64,000 nucleotides of DNA from Brevundimonas sp. (lineage in GTDB: Bacteria; Pseudomonadota; Alphaproteobacteria; Caulobacterales; Caulobacteraceae), in contig NZ_JACVCG010000005.1 in the NCBI RefSeq assembly GCF_016742135.1, forward strand, positions 58,924 to 122,923. Direction: 5' to 3'. The translations under genes and the position numbers were made by a program. Position 1 is the stretch's first letter. The number at the start of each line of letters is the position of its first letter. Shown here piece after piece: positions 1 to 10,573 of this stretch. The notes below the pieces were generated by a model. It saw only the letters and a program-made list of their open reading frames with translations. It was not told the origin of the DNA and made no database searches.

Positions 1-1020
1 GCCATAGCCGTACAGGTCGCGGAACATCTCCAGCGCCTCGGGGGTGCGGCCACCCATGACGGTCTCGAACAGGGCGATGGTGCGCGTGCGGTCCGCAAGG
101 CCCAGCATGTCCCGGACAACATCGGCCTTGACCGCCTCACCCTCCCCACCCTGTACGAGGGCCTGATCCAGCAGCGACAGGCCGTCGCGCACCGAGCCCT
201 CGGCTGCGCGCGAGATCAGCGCCAGGGCATCACGCTCGATCGCCATGCCCTCCTGCTGCGCTACCCGGCCCAGATGTTCGATAAGGATTTCAGGCTCTAC
301 GCGCCTCAGATCGAACCGCTGGCAACGGCTCAGGATCGTCACGGGGACCTTGCGGATCTCGGTCGTGGCAAAGATGAATTTGGCGTGGGGCGGCGGTTCT
401 TCCAGCGTCTTCAGCAGGGCGTTGAAGGCTTGGTTCGAGAGCATGTGCACCTCGTCCAGCACATAGACCTTGTAGCGCGCCTCGACCGGAGCGTAGCGCA
501 CGCTGTCCAGGATTTCGCGGATGTCGCCCACGCCGGTATGGCTGGCGGCGTCCATCTCCATGACGTCCATGTGCTGGCCCGCCATGATCGCCGCGTCATG
601 CCGCCCCGTCGGCGTCAGCGCCAGCGAGGGCCGGTCGATGCCGGGGGCGTCATTGTTCAGCGCCCGGGCCAGCAGGCGGGCCGTGGTGGTCTTTCCGACC
701 CCCCGCACGCCGGTCAGCATGAAGGCGTGGGCGATCCGGCCGGTCTCGAACGCATGGGTCAGGGTGCGGACCATGGCCTCCTGACCGATCAGGTCCTCGA
801 AGGTCGTCGGCCGGTATTTGCGGGCCAGCACCTGATAGGCGGCCGAGGGCGCGTCCTTGAGCGGTGCCGGCTCGGGCAGGGGCGCGAGGTCGGGCCCGGG
901 TGCAGGCTCCGGCGCGGGGGGCGCACCGAACATGTCATCGGTATCGGGGTCGCGCTCGACCGACTCCGCGCCCTGCGTGTCGTCGTCTTCCCACGGCGGA
1001 ATCGGGTCCATCTCACTCAT
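1..1020 (-). CDS. dnaX: DNA polymerase III subunit gamma/tau, N-terminal part (runs off the window edge)
   Basis: Reverse-strand translation contains VLARKYRPTTFEDLIGQEAMVRTL, GVRGVGKTTTARLLARALN, YVLDEVHMLSNQAFNALLKTLEEPPPHAKFIFATTE; not in the ORF track because it is open at the window edge. Confidence 0.95.
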   Translation of the reverse strand, partial: MSEMDPIPPWEDDDTQGAESVERDPDTDDMFGAPPAPEPAPGPDLAPLPEPAPLKDAPSAAYQVLARKYRPTTFEDLIGQEAMVRTLTHAFETGRIAHAFMLTGVRGVGKTTTARLLARALNNDAPGIDRPSLALTPTGRHDAAIMAGQHMDVMEMDAASHTGVGDIREILDSVRYAPVEARYKVYVLDEVHMLSNQAFNALLKTLEEPPPHAKFIFATTEIRKVPVTILSRCQRFDLRRVEPEILIEHLGRVAQQEGMAIERDALALISRAAEGSVRDGLSLLDQALVQGGEGEAVKADVVRDMLGLADRTRTIALFETVMGGRTPEALEMFRDLYGYG

Positions 1021-1086
1021 GGGCCAGTCATAGCCCGTGACGCGATCCCGGGCGAGGCCGGATAACGGTTTTGCTGAGGGAGAGAA

Positions 1087-1177
1087 GGTGGAGACCGCGA
1101 CCCGAAGGGGAATTCGTTGTGGCTGCTGCCTTCCGGCCCTGACCAGGTTGGCGAAGCCTTCGCCCGCGATCTCCACC
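1087..1177 (-). ncRNA. ffs: Small bacterial signal recognition particle RNA (4.5S type)
   Basis: Reverse strand has the SRP domain IV core GCCAACCTGGTCAGGGCCGGAAGGCAGCAGCC, closed by complementary ends GGTGGAGAtCGCG ... CGCGgTCTCCACC; located just upstream of dnaX. Confidence 0.93.
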
Positions 1178-1250
1178 CCCGATATGCGCGTTCAGCCCCG
1201 CGAGATCAAGATGCCTTACGGATCGCGGCGGCCAGCGCTATGAGAGCCTC

Positions 1251-2201
1251 ATGTCCGGTCCCGTCGTTACCGCCTTTTCCGCCTCGCCGCTCGACCGGGG
1301 CGGGGATGCCCGCAATGACCCCGCATGGATGGCCGCGCGTAGGGCCGATCCCGCCGCCCTGTCGCTGGCGATGATCGACGGACGGCCCCGCCTTGAGAGC
1401 GTCGAAGGTCAGGACCGGCTGGCCTGGGCGCCCCTGTCACGCCTGTTGCCGCTGTCGACCGTGGAGCCCGTATTTCTCGGGCTGTGGAAGGACGCGCCGG
1501 TCTTTGCCTGTTCCGTGCCCGAGGGCCGGGCGGCCGAGCTGGAGAGCCTGATGGGGCGCGGCGACCACCCGGATATGCGCGCCGCCGCCGCGAGTCTGCC
1601 GATGGGCGATCTGGCCATGGCGGGCGCCGCCAAGGGCGTGTTCGACTGGCACGGACGCAACGGCTTCTGCCCCGGCTGCGGACAGGAGACGCAGGTCGCC
1701 TCGGGTGGATGGCGGCGCACCTGCGCCCCTTGCGGGGTCGAGCACTACCCGCGCGTCGACCCGGTCTGCATCATGCTGCCGGTCTGGTCGGGCGGGGCCG
1801 AGCCGATCTGCCTGCTGGGCCGCCAGGCCGCCTGGCCCGCCGGACGCATGTCGGCCTTGGCCGGCTTCATGGAACCGGGTGAAAGCCTTGAAGAAGCCTG
1901 CGCGCGCGAGGTGAAGGAAGAGGCCGGGCTGACGGTCACCTCAGTCCGCTATCTGGCCAGCCAGCCCTGGCCCTTCCCGCATCAGCTGATGATCGGCCTG
2001 ATCGCCGAGGTGACCGATGACCGGGCTCAGCCGGACCTGACCGAGCTGGAGGCCGTCGCCTGGCTGACCCGCGCCGAGGCCCGGGCCGTGCTGGACGGAC
2101 GCCACCCCGACATTCTGGCGCCCTTTCCCTTTGCCATCGCCCACACCCTGCTCAAGGCGTGGGCGTATGACGCCGACGACACCTCCTCAGGTCAGTTGTA
2201 G
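1251..2201 (+). CDS. nudC: NAD(+) diphosphatase, NUDIX family with zinc ribbon
   Basis: CPGCG...CAPC zinc ribbon, YPRVDPVCIMLP, Nudix box GFMEPGESLEEACAREVKEEAGL, SQPWPFPHQLMIG. Confidence 0.93.
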   Translation: MSGPVVTAFSASPLDRGGDARNDPAWMAARRADPAALSLAMIDGRPRLESVEGQDRLAWAPLSRLLPLSTVEPVFLGLWKDAPVFACSVPEGRAAELESLMGRGDHPDMRAAAASLPMGDLAMAGAAKGVFDWHGRNGFCPGCGQETQVASGGWRRTCAPCGVEHYPRVDPVCIMLPVWSGGAEPICLLGRQAAWPAGRMSALAGFMEPGESLEEACAREVKEEAGLTVTSVRYLASQPWPFPHQLMIGLIAEVTDDRAQPDLTELEAVAWLTRAEARAVLDGRHPDILAPFPFAIAHTLLKAWAYDADDTSSGQL

Positions 2202-2617
2202 GCCGCGACACCCCAGTTGCAGGTGCCGCTGCAACCCGGCATCTGGACTTCCACCGTGTAGCGCCCGGCCGTGGCGCTATCCAGGATCACCAGCGGCGTG
2301 TCGTCGTCTTCGAAATCGCGACCGACTTCTCGACCCGAGGCGTCGCGAACGATCATGTCCACGTCGCTGCAGTTCTCGTCACAGACGCCGATGAAGACCA
2401 CACTGCCCGCGCGAACCTGAAGGGTGCCGGTGCCCGAGGCACCTTGTCGCAGGGATCCGGTAGTCTTGCTCTGAAGGGTCAGGTCGAATTCGTTCGATAC
2501 CGCATTCAAAAGAAAGTCGACCATGGCCGCGCCGGTCGGATCCTGAGCCTGGACGGAAAAGCCCGGTGCCATCACGGCAAGTGACAGGGCTGCGGCGGCA
2601 GTGAGGGACTTCAGCAT
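2192..2617 (-). CDS. Secreted hypothetical protein
   Basis: 141 aa with clear signal peptide MLKSLTAAAALSLAVMAPGFSVQAQ; overlaps the 3' end of nudC by about 10 bp. Confidence 0.75.
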   Translation of the reverse strand: MLKSLTAAAALSLAVMAPGFSVQAQDPTGAAMVDFLLNAVSNEFDLTLQSKTTGSLRQGASGTGTLQVRAGSVVFIGVCDENCSDVDMIVRDASGREVGRDFEDDDTPLVILDSATAGRYTVEVQMPGCSGTCNWGVAAYN

Positions 2618-2708
2618 GGGCTCATCTCCAAGGGTTGATGCGGCACGATGCCACCGCGCCGCGTCCCCGACAAATGACGAAACCCTTTCGATAGTCCGGC
2701 CGGCATCC

Positions 2709-3434
2709 TCAGCCGACGGTCGCCCGGGCCTCGGCCAGGTCGCCGGGGTTGTCGATCGAAAGAGGGGCGTCGGCGATCACCGCTGCATGAATCCGCAGGC
2801 CCATTTCCATCGCCCGCAGCTGTTCCAGCTTCTCGCGGCGCTCCAGCGGCGACGGCGGGGCGGCACAGAAGGCCTCAAGCGCAGCTCGGCGATAGCCATA
2901 CAGGCCCACATGCCGCCAGACCGGCCCGTCGCCATACAGGGTCGATCGCGTGAAATAGAGGGCGCGGCCTTCGGTCCCCTCCGGGGCCATGGCCAGTACC
3001 GCCTTGACGACATCCGGATTGCTCCGGTCACCCGGCCCTGATTCCGGGGCTACCAGTGTCGCGATATCGCACTCCGGATGGCGGGCGAGAAGATCGATAC
3101 AGAGGCCCGAAATCCCCGGGTCGGCAAACGGCATGTCGCCCTGCAGATTAACGATCACATCATGCTGGCCCCCCGGATCCAGCGCGTGGAGCGCCGCCCG
3201 GATGCGGTCCGAGCCCGACGGCAGGTCCGGATCGGTCAGCACGGCGCGGCCGCCATCCGCCTCGACCACCTCGACAATCTCGGGGTCGCCCGCCGCCACC
3301 GCCACCGCCAGACCCGAGGCGCGGGCCTGACGGCTGGCCCGGACGATCATGGGCAGGCCACCGATGTCGGCCAGCGGCTTTCCGGGCAGGCGGGTCGCGG
3401 CCATACGGGCCGGAATCAGGATCAGGGGGTTCAT
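2709..3434 (-). CDS. kdsB: 3-deoxy-manno-octulosonate cytidylyltransferase
   Basis: MNPLILIPARMAATRLPGKPLADIGGLPMI, DPDLPSGSDRI, VNLQGDMPF, VWRHVGLYGYRR, EQLRAMEMG; start trimmed from the longer ORF to MNPLI. Confidence 0.93.
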   Translation of the reverse strand: MNPLILIPARMAATRLPGKPLADIGGLPMIVRASRQARASGLAVAVAAGDPEIVEVVEADGGRAVLTDPDLPSGSDRIRAALHALDPGGQHDVIVNLQGDMPFADPGISGLCIDLLARHPECDIATLVAPESGPGDRSNPDVVKAVLAMAPEGTEGRALYFTRSTLYGDGPVWRHVGLYGYRRAALEAFCAAPPSPLERREKLEQLRAMEMGLRIHAAVIADAPLSIDNPGDLAEARATVG

Positions 3435-3597
3435 CGGGGCTCGGTCAGCGGGGTCTTTGGTCGCAGCCGGGCGTCGAACCCAACCGGACAGTTGCGAAGG
3501 CGGCCTTACCGTGTCAGAGACGCCCACGCGAAACAATGCCCGCGCCCCTGCCACCGGCTGACGACGCGGGCCCTTCAGATACGGGACTGACGACGCG

Positions 3598-4311
3598 ATG
3601 AGCGGCAACCTCGAGTGGAACAAGATTTTCGGTGCGGGCCTGGCGACGGTCTTCACCATTCTGGTTGTCCAGCAGGCCTCGGGCTTCGTTTATCAGACGA
3701 AGACTCCTGAAAAGATGGGCTATGCCGTCGACATCCCGGAAGAGGGCGCCGGAGGCGGGGCCGAGGCCGTCCTGCCGCCCGATTGGGGCACGCTGATCCC
3801 CGTGGCCGATCTGGCCGCCGGCGAGGCCGCCTTTGCCCGCTGCCAGGCCTGTCACACGATCAATGCGGGGGGTGCCAACGGCATCGGCCCGAATCTGTAT
3901 GGAGTCATCGGTCGCGCCGTCGCCGGTCACGCCGGCTTTGCCTATTCCGACGCCATGGTCGCCCACAGGTCCGAGGACCCGACCTGGTCGCTCGACGCCA
4001 TGGACCACTTCATCACCGCCCCGGCGCGCTATGTCCCGGGCACCAAGATGTCGTTCGCCGGTCTGCGCGACACCGAGACCCGCGTGAACCTGATCGCCTG
4101 GATGATGACGCAGGGCTCCAGCGGCTATGCGGTTCCAGCTCCGGATCCCGCGCGCCAGCCGGGTGCCGCCGATGCTGCGGTCGAGGGTGAAGTGATCGTG
4201 GGCGGAGCCGACACCACCGGTGCTCCGATCGAGGGCGCGGCCGGTCAGTCGACCGTCGAGGCGACACCTGCGGCACCCCCGGCAGCGGACAGCGCGCCCA
4301 CCGGCGGCTGA
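3598..4311 (+). CDS. Membrane-anchored cytochrome c family protein
   Basis: N-terminal hydrophobic anchor, CQACHTI haem motif, GPNLYGVIGR, PGTKMSFAGL. Confidence 0.9.
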   Translation: MSGNLEWNKIFGAGLATVFTILVVQQASGFVYQTKTPEKMGYAVDIPEEGAGGGAEAVLPPDWGTLIPVADLAAGEAAFARCQACHTINAGGANGIGPNLYGVIGRAVAGHAGFAYSDAMVAHRSEDPTWSLDAMDHFITAPARYVPGTKMSFAGLRDTETRVNLIAWMMTQGSSGYAVPAPDPARQPGAADAAVEGEVIVGGADTTGAPIEGAAGQSTVEATPAAPPAADSAPTGG

Positions 4312-4321
4312 TACAGGCCCC

Positions 4322-5098
4322 TTAAATCCGTCGGAAGATCGGCGCGTCGAAGCCCTCGGCGCGCTGATTCGTATCGGCCTCAGCCAGGGACTGGCGACAC
4401 ACTTCGCCTGTCCGGCCCGAGGCATGGATCAGGGTGTCGGCATCCACAACGATGGCCGAATGACCGGTCCAGCCGGTCCCCCCCGTCGGATGGAGCCACA
4501 GAGCCAGATCGCCCCGGCGCAGGTCGCCCCGTCCCACCGCCTGTCCCAGTTCGGCCTGGCCGTCGGCATAGCGGGGCGCGGCCCGTCCTCCAGCTATCAG
4601 GCAGGCCTGAACCATGGCCGCGCAATCCATGCCCTGGTCAGAGCGTCCGCCCACCGCGTGCGGAAGGCCGATCAGGCTTTCGGCCACGGCGGCAAGGTCC
4701 GGCGGAAACTCGCCAAGCGGCATCAGGGCCACATCCCCGACGGCATCCCGGGCCGGATCGACCAGGGCGTTGAACGGCAGAACGCCGCCGCGCCCCGCAA
4801 CCCTGTGCGTCGGCACGGTGACGTCTGACCTGAGGGCGGTTTCCGCGACCCAGCCGACCACTCCGTCCCGGCGGCAGCGGCCCCAGAGGCGCCCCCCCTC
4901 ACGGACCAGCCCGTCGAAGGCCTCTCCGAACAGCAGTTGGGAGACCCGGTTGCCGTCATCGTCGTGCACATCGGCCACCGGCACCGCAGCCTGGAAGGCC
5001 TCCGTCGGGCGATAGGCGCGCGCGGGCACGATTCCTTCCAGCGCCGCTTCGGCCAGGTCGGATCGTATCAGCAGGGCGCGGGTATCGACGTCGATCAT
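4322..5098 (-). CDS. C40 family (NlpC/P60) peptidase with SH3-like N-terminus
   Basis: LIGLPHAVGGRSDQGMDCAAMVQACL and GHSAIVVDADTLIHASG; start set at MIDVDTRALL. Confidence 0.8.
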   Translation of the reverse strand: MIDVDTRALLIRSDLAEAALEGIVPARAYRPTEAFQAAVPVADVHDDDGNRVSQLLFGEAFDGLVREGGRLWGRCRRDGVVGWVAETALRSDVTVPTHRVAGRGGVLPFNALVDPARDAVGDVALMPLGEFPPDLAAVAESLIGLPHAVGGRSDQGMDCAAMVQACLIAGGRAAPRYADGQAELGQAVGRGDLRRGDLALWLHPTGGTGWTGHSAIVVDADTLIHASGRTGEVCRQSLAEADTNQRAEGFDAPIFRRI

Positions 5099-5174
5099 CA
5101 CGGGCGGCGGCGGTGGGTCCGAATTCCCCGCCACCCTGCACGGCAAGGCCGAAGGTCGCGTTAACGGCGGTGAT

Positions 5175-6575
5175 TCAGCCGGGATAACGCGTTTTCAGCA
5201 TCTCGAACGCGGCACGCAGGGCCTGGACCTCGCCCCCCTGTGGCCAGCCGGACCGGCCGCGCGGATTCCAGGCAAAGATGTCCAGATGCGCCCAGGCCCC
5301 GGTTCGCGGCGCGAAATTCTTGAGGAACAGGGCCGCCGTCACCGATCCGGCCTGGGCCCAGGCGGCGGAGTCGTTCCGGAGGTCGGCGATGTCGCTGTCC
5401 AGGGCGTCGGCATAGGGCGCCCACAGCGGCATCCGCCACAACGGGTCGTGCACCCGGGCCGAAGCAGCCAGCAGCTCGGCGGCCAGCGCCTCGTCATCCG
5501 TATAGAGCGGCGGCAGGTCCGGCCCCAGCGCCACCCGGGCCGCGCCTGTCAGGGTGGCGAAGTCCAGGGTCAGATCGGGGTCCAGTTCGCCGGCCCGCGC
5601 CAGGGCATCGGCCAGGATCAGCCGGCCCTCGGCATCCGTATTGCCGATTTCGATGCTCAGCCCCTTGCGGCTGGACAGGATGTCGCCCGGGCGGAAGGCG
5701 TCGCCCGAGACGGCATTCTCGACCGCCGGCACCAGCACCACCAGCCGCACCGGAAGGCCCGCCCGCATCACCGATCGCGCCAGGCCCAGCGCATGGGCGG
5801 CCCCGCCCATGTCCTTCTTCATATTGCGCATACCGGCCCCGGTCTTGAGGTTCAGCCCACCGGTGTCGAACACGACGCCCTTCCCCACCAGCGCCAGCAG
5901 GGGCAGGTCCGCCCGGTCGGCATTCCAGTGCATCTCGATCATGCGGGGCGCGCGGTCCGGTACCGCCGCACGGCCCACGGCATGCACCGCCGGATAATTG
6001 GCCTCCAGCAAGGCCTCGCCGGTGATCACACTGATCGTGGCGCCCGATTCCTCGGCGATCTCGCGCGCGATGGTCTCGATCTGCAGGGGCCCCATGTCGG
6101 CCGCGGGCGTGTCGACCATCTCCCGCACCAGGTCGCAGCTGCGCGCCAGATCCAGCACGCGCCCGACATCCACACCGTCGGGCACGAGCAGCCGGGGCGC
6201 GGGCTCGGGCGCGGTATCCCCGGTCGTGTACCGGTCGAACGCATAGCTGCCGAGCGAGAAGGCCAGCGCGGCCAGCTCCGCCTGATCGTCCGCCACGCCC
6301 TCCAGCCGCCAGACCCCGCCCGGCAGGCGGTCGGCCAGGGCCCGCAGCATCATGGGCTCGAAGCTCTTGCCCACGCCGAACAGGGCCTCGGCAATGCCGC
6401 CCTCTTCGTCCGGACACAGCAGCAACCGGCCCTTCTGCCCCTTGAAGCCGTTGGCCGACGCCCAGGCCGCGGTCCGCCCGTCGAGCGCCGTGTCCGCAGG
6501 GATCAGACGGACGGGCCGGGCCGCAGACGCCTCTTCGGAATCGGCAGGGACGAGGACGGGCGGGCGACGGGACAT
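5175..6575 (-). CDS. Leucyl aminopeptidase family protein (M17)
   Basis: VGKGVVFDTGGLNLKTGAGM, MKKDMGGAAH, GNTDAEGRLILADAL. Confidence 0.94.
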   Translation of the reverse strand: MSRRPPVLVPADSEEASAARPVRLIPADTALDGRTAAWASANGFKGQKGRLLLCPDEEGGIAEALFGVGKSFEPMMLRALADRLPGGVWRLEGVADDQAELAALAFSLGSYAFDRYTTGDTAPEPAPRLLVPDGVDVGRVLDLARSCDLVREMVDTPAADMGPLQIETIAREIAEESGATISVITGEALLEANYPAVHAVGRAAVPDRAPRMIEMHWNADRADLPLLALVGKGVVFDTGGLNLKTGAGMRNMKKDMGGAAHALGLARSVMRAGLPVRLVVLVPAVENAVSGDAFRPGDILSSRKGLSIEIGNTDAEGRLILADALARAGELDPDLTLDFATLTGAARVALGPDLPPLYTDDEALAAELLAASARVHDPLWRMPLWAPYADALDSDIADLRNDSAAWAQAGSVTAALFLKNFAPRTGAWAHLDIFAWNPRGRSGWPQGGEVQALRAAFEMLKTRYPG

Positions 6576-6666
6576 GGTCTCTCCACGGTCTCTGTGGGGT
6601 TAACGAAGGATTGACCGAAGCGGCCCACCCTGACGGTGACCGAAACTCTATCTCCGGGACTGCCCC

Positions 6667-7431
6667 ATGTCGCGTCCACTTCTGCTGATCGCCACGCTCG
6701 CCGCCCTGGCGCTGCCCTCCACCGCGCTTTCGCAGGAGCGCCAGCCGGCCTCGGCCGAAACACGCGCCACCTATGAACGGATGGACCCGCTCAGCCGCTC
6801 GCTGTTCTGGCAGCAAGAGTTCGAGATCAACCCCGCCGATCCCGTCGCGGGCGTGCGGCTGGCCCAGGCCCTGCGCGAACTGGGCCAGTTCGATCAGGCG
6901 GTTCAGGCCGCGGACAAGGTGCTGGTCGTCCAGCCCGACAACACCGAGGCCATGATCGAGCTGGGCCGCGCCCATATCGCCCGGGGTCAGGCCTTCTACG
7001 GCATCGCCGCGCTCGAGAAGGCCCGCGACCTCTCGCCGGGGGACTGGCGCCCATGGTCGCTGCTGGGCGTGGCCTATCAGCAGGTCCGGCGTGAGGCCGA
7101 TGCCCAGACGGCCTGGGCCCAGGGCTTGCGGCTGTCGCCCGACAACCCCGCCATCCTGTCGAACATGGCGATGGTGCGCCTGACGGCCGGCGACCTTCCG
7201 GGGGCCGAGACCCTGCTGCGTCGCGCCGCAGCCCAGCCCCAGGCCGGTCTTCAGGTGAAGCAGAATCTGGCCCTGGTGCTCGGCCTGTCCGGCAATCTGG
7301 GCGAGGCGGAGTCCATATTGCGCCGGGAACTGCCTCCCGAGGTCGCGGATCAGAACCTGGCCTGGATCCGCGCGCGCGCGGCCGGTCCGGTCACGGCCGG
7401 GAGCGGCCGCACCTGGCAGTCCCTGCAATAG
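6667..7431 (+). CDS. Secreted tetratricopeptide repeat protein (TadD-like)
   Basis: Signal peptide, then TPR-like repeats (LAQALRELGQFDQAVQAADKVLVVQPDN, IELGRAHIARGQ, WSLLGVAYQQ). Confidence 0.8.
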   Translation: MSRPLLLIATLAALALPSTALSQERQPASAETRATYERMDPLSRSLFWQQEFEINPADPVAGVRLAQALRELGQFDQAVQAADKVLVVQPDNTEAMIELGRAHIARGQAFYGIAALEKARDLSPGDWRPWSLLGVAYQQVRREADAQTAWAQGLRLSPDNPAILSNMAMVRLTAGDLPGAETLLRRAAAQPQAGLQVKQNLALVLGLSGNLGEAESILRRELPPEVADQNLAWIRARAAGPVTAGSGRTWQSLQ

Positions 7432-7470
7432 GCCCTTTTGTGGACCCCTCGTCCCGCCTATGTTTCCGGC

Positions 7471-7959
7471 ATGATCGACGATCTCTACAGCGCCCGGATT
7501 CTGGGTCTGGCGGCCAATCTGCCGCACGCCGGCCGGCTGGCATCGCCGGACGGCAGCGGTGAGCGCGTAGCCCGTCTGTGCGGATCACGGGCCGTCGTCG
7601 ATGTAAGGCTGGACGAGCAGGATCGGGTGACCGACTTCGCCCAGGACATCAAGGCCTGCGCCCTCGGCCAGGCCGCCGCCGGCGTTATCGGCGAGGCGGT
7701 GATCGGGGCCACCCCCGAGGAGATCACCCGTGCTGCGGCCGCCCTTGCCGACATGCTGACGTCCGGTGGCGAAGGTCCGGCGGGCCGGTTCGAGGGCCTG
7801 CGTGTGCTGAAGGCTGTCGCCGACTATCCCCAGCGTCACGCCTCGACCCAGGTGGCCATGGGGGCGCTGGTCGATGCCGTCGACAGGGCGCTGGCCACGG
7901 CTTCGGCCCGACGCGATATTTCCGAAGCCGAGCGAACTCGCCGCGCCGGAGCGGCCTGA
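7471..7959 (+). CDS. Iron-sulfur cluster assembly scaffold protein (NifU N-terminal-like)
   Basis: MIDDLYSARILGLAANLPHAGRL, CGSRAVVDVRLDEQDRVTDFAQDIKACALGQAAAGV. Confidence 0.8.
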   Translation: MIDDLYSARILGLAANLPHAGRLASPDGSGERVARLCGSRAVVDVRLDEQDRVTDFAQDIKACALGQAAAGVIGEAVIGATPEEITRAAAALADMLTSGGEGPAGRFEGLRVLKAVADYPQRHASTQVAMGALVDAVDRALATASARRDISEAERTRRAGAA

Positions 7960-8031
7960 TCCGCCCGGCCATCCCCGACCTTGCCCGCGGTGCTTGCCCG
8001 GGCGGGCGATGCGGGGGATAAGCGCGGCGAC

Positions 8032-8310
8032 ATGGCATCCGGCGAAACCCTCTATGAACGCGGCGTCCGCGCGGCCCATCGTGGCTACAAGCTGACCCTG
8101 TCGCCCCTGATCGGCCAGTCCTGCCGGTTCCTGCCGACCTGTTCGGACTATGCCCGCGACGCCCTGATCTCCCACGGGCCGGTGCGGGGCGGCTGGCTGA
8201 CCGTGCGACGCCTGTGCAAATGCCATCCTTTCGGAAGCTCGGGCTATGACCCGGTTCCGGCGCGGGAGCCCTCCCCTCCCGCGACCCAGACAACGAAGAC
8301 AGACAGATGA
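8032..8310 (+). CDS. yidD: Membrane protein insertion efficiency factor YidD
   Basis: [31 protein letters not shown]...[15 protein letters not shown]. Confidence 0.95.
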   Translation: MASGETLYERGVRAAHRGYKLTLSPLIGQSCRFLPTCSDYARDALISHGPVRGGWLTVRRLCKCHPFGSSGYDPVPAREPSPPATQTTKTDR

Positions 8311-10232
8311 TCGACCTGAAATTCCCCGACGGTGCCGTCCGCCAGTTTCCGTCCTCGACGACGGGCCGGCAGGTGGCGGCCTCCATCTCGCCGTCGCTCG
8401 CCAAAAAGGCCGCCCTGGTCGAGATCAACGGTGAGCAGCGCGACCTCGACCGACCGCTCGAGACCGGTGGCGACTTCCGCCTGATCATGCGCGAGGACCC
8501 GGCGGCGCTGGAAACCATCCGGCACGATGCCGCCCATGTGCTGGCCCAGGCCGTGCAGGAGCTGTTCCCCGGCACTCAGGTGACCATAGGTCCGGCCATT
8601 GACGACGGATTCTATTACGATTTTCATCGTGAAGAGCCCTTCTCGACCGACGACTTCGCCGCCATCGAAAAACGCATGGCCGAGATCGTCGACCGCGACG
8701 AGAAACTGGTCCGCGAGGTCTGGGACCGCGACGAGGCCATCATCTATTTCGACAGCATCGGCGAGCGCTTCAAGGCCGAGCTGATCCGCGACCTGCCCGA
8801 GAATGAGGTCATTACCGTCTATCGCACGGGCAAGTGGCTGGACCTGTGCCGCGGCCCCCACTTCCCCTCGACGAAGTTCGTCGGCAAGGCCTTCAAGCTG
8901 ACCAAGCTGGCCGGGGCCTACTGGCGGGGCGACCACCGCAATCCGCAGCTGCAGCGCATCTACGCGACCGCCTGGGCCACCAGGGAAGATCTGGACGCCC
9001 ATCTGAAGCGTCTGGAAGAGGCCGAAAAGCGCGATCACCGCAAGCTGGGCCGCGCCATGGAGCTCTTCCACATGCAGGAAGAGGGCCGGGGCATGGTCTT
9101 CTGGCATCCCAAGGGCTGGGTGCTGTGGCAGGTGATCGAGGCCTATATGCGCCGGAGGCTGAGCGCCGCCGGCTATGTCGAGGTCAAGACGCCCCAGGTG
9201 CTGGACCGCAAATTCTGGGAGGCTTCGGGGCACTGGGACAAATACCGGCCCAATATGTTCGTCTGCGAGACGGTCGAGGGCGAGGAGCTCAGCCTCAAAC
9301 CCATGAACTGTCCCGGCCACGTGCAGATCTTTGATCAGGGCCTCCGGTCCTACCGCGAGCTGCCGCTGCGCATGGCCGAGTTCGGGGCCTGCCACCGCTA
9401 TGAGCCGTCGGGCGCCCTGCATGGGTTGATGCGGGTACGGGGCTTCGTCCAGGACGATGCCCACATCTTCTGCCGCGAGGACCAGATCGTCGAGGAGACG
9501 GCCCGTTTCATCGACCTGGCGCGCAGCGTCCACGCCGACCTCGGCATGGAGACCGCCTATATCAGCCTGGGCACCCGGCCCGAGATTCGTGCGGGTACGG
9601 ACGAGTTCTGGGACAAGGCCGAGGCGCAGATGGCGGAGGCCGCGCGCGCGGCGGGCACCGAGCCGATCGTGACCGAGGGCGACGGCGCCTTCTATGCGCC
9701 GAAGCTGGACTTTGTCGTCAAGGATGCCATCGGCCGCGAGTGGACCTGCGGCACCATCCAGCTGGACTATGTGCTGCCGGAGCGTCTGGGCGCGGAGTAT
9801 GTCGGTGAGGATGGGGCCAAGCACCGCCCGGTCATGCTGCACCGGGCCATCCTGGGCTCGTTCGAGCGATTCATCGGCATCATGATCGAGAACTATGCCG
9901 GGGCCTTCCCCCTGTGGCTGGCACCGGTCCAGGCCGTGGTCGCGACCATCGTCTCGGACGCCGACGACTATGCGAAACAGGTGGCCGCCAGGTTCAAGGC
10001 CGCCGGCTTGCGCGTCGAGACCGACCTGCGCAACGAGAAGGTCGGATACAAGGTGCGCGAACACTCCGTCGCCAAGGTTCCGGTCATCGCCGTGGTCGGC
10101 AAGAAGGAGGCCGAGGAGGGCAAGGTCGCCCTCCGCCGCCTCGGCTCCCAGGCCCAGGAGATCGTCACGGTCGAGGAGGCGATCCGCATCCTTTCCGAAG
10201 AAGCCACCCCGCCGGACCTCAAACGGGGATAG
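8307..10232 (+). CDS. thrS: Threonyl-tRNA synthetase
   Basis: Class II aaRS motifs [45 protein letters not shown]-like [24 protein letters not shown]-terminal TGS domain. Confidence 0.98.
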   Translation: MIDLKFPDGAVRQFPSSTTGRQVAASISPSLAKKAALVEINGEQRDLDRPLETGGDFRLIMREDPAALETIRHDAAHVLAQAVQELFPGTQVTIGPAIDDGFYYDFHREEPFSTDDFAAIEKRMAEIVDRDEKLVREVWDRDEAIIYFDSIGERFKAELIRDLPENEVITVYRTGKWLDLCRGPHFPSTKFVGKAFKLTKLAGAYWRGDHRNPQLQRIYATAWATREDLDAHLKRLEEAEKRDHRKLGRAMELFHMQEEGRGMVFWHPKGWVLWQVIEAYMRRRLSAAGYVEVKTPQVLDRKFWEASGHWDKYRPNMFVCETVEGEELSLKPMNCPGHVQIFDQGLRSYRELPLRMAEFGACHRYEPSGALHGLMRVRGFVQDDAHIFCREDQIVEETARFIDLARSVHADLGMETAYISLGTRPEIRAGTDEFWDKAEAQMAEAARAAGTEPIVTEGDGAFYAPKLDFVVKDAIGREWTCGTIQLDYVLPERLGAEYVGEDGAKHRPVMLHRAILGSFERFIGIMIENYAGAFPLWLAPVQAVVATIVSDADDYAKQVAARFKAAGLRVETDLRNEKVGYKVREHSVAKVPVIAVVGKKEAEEGKVALRRLGSQAQEIVTVEEAIRILSEEATPPDLKRG

Positions 10233-10443
10233 TCTCGTCGGGCTCGGCGTCCGGTCGGGTCGGCGGCCGCACGGTGCCGATCCGGTCCTCGCCGCACAGC
10301 ACATGGGCGGCGATGCCGCTGGCGTGCGTGCGCAGCAGGGCGGCGGCTTCGGCCAGCGCCTCGGCGTCCGTCTGGGCCATCAGCGGCTCGACATGGGGCG
10401 TGCCCATGACATCGCTTTCGATGAAGCAGAAATAGGTCTTCAC
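10219..10443 (-). CDS. Small hypothetical protein, 74 aa
   Basis: [21 protein letters not shown]...; AGGGGA Shine-Dalgarno-like sequence 5' of the ATG; convergent 14-bp overlap with thrS. Confidence 0.65.
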   Translation of the reverse strand: MKTYFCFIESDVMGTPHVEPLMAQTDAEALAEAAALLRTHASGIAAHVLCGEDRIGTVRPPTRPDAEPDETIPV

Positions 10444-10447
10444 GGTT

Positions 10448-10464
10448 TTCCCCTGTCAGGGGAA
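10448..10464. promoter_or_regulatory. Perfect 8-bp-arm palindrome TTCCCCTG-T-CAGGGGAA in the 5' leader of the 74-aa gene
   Basis: Read directly; contains the Shine-Dalgarno-like AGGGGA. Confidence 0.5.
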
Positions 10465-10573
10465 GGGTCCTACCACGCCAGGTGGTACCGCTACGCCTGC
10501 CACCCGACACAGGCTCACGCGACGCAGCCTCCCACCACAGGCATCCCGCCGCCGGTCTGAGCGTTGCCGTGTC

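Noticed and set aside
5286-7527. Long overlapping ORFs (442 aa plus; 677 aa minus) over the aminopeptidase and TPR genes
   Set aside because: Shadow ORFs; M17 peptidase and TPR motifs are in the alternative frames.
8244-10304. 686-aa minus-strand ORF opposite thrS
   Set aside because: Antisense shadow of ThrS; no recognisable domain.
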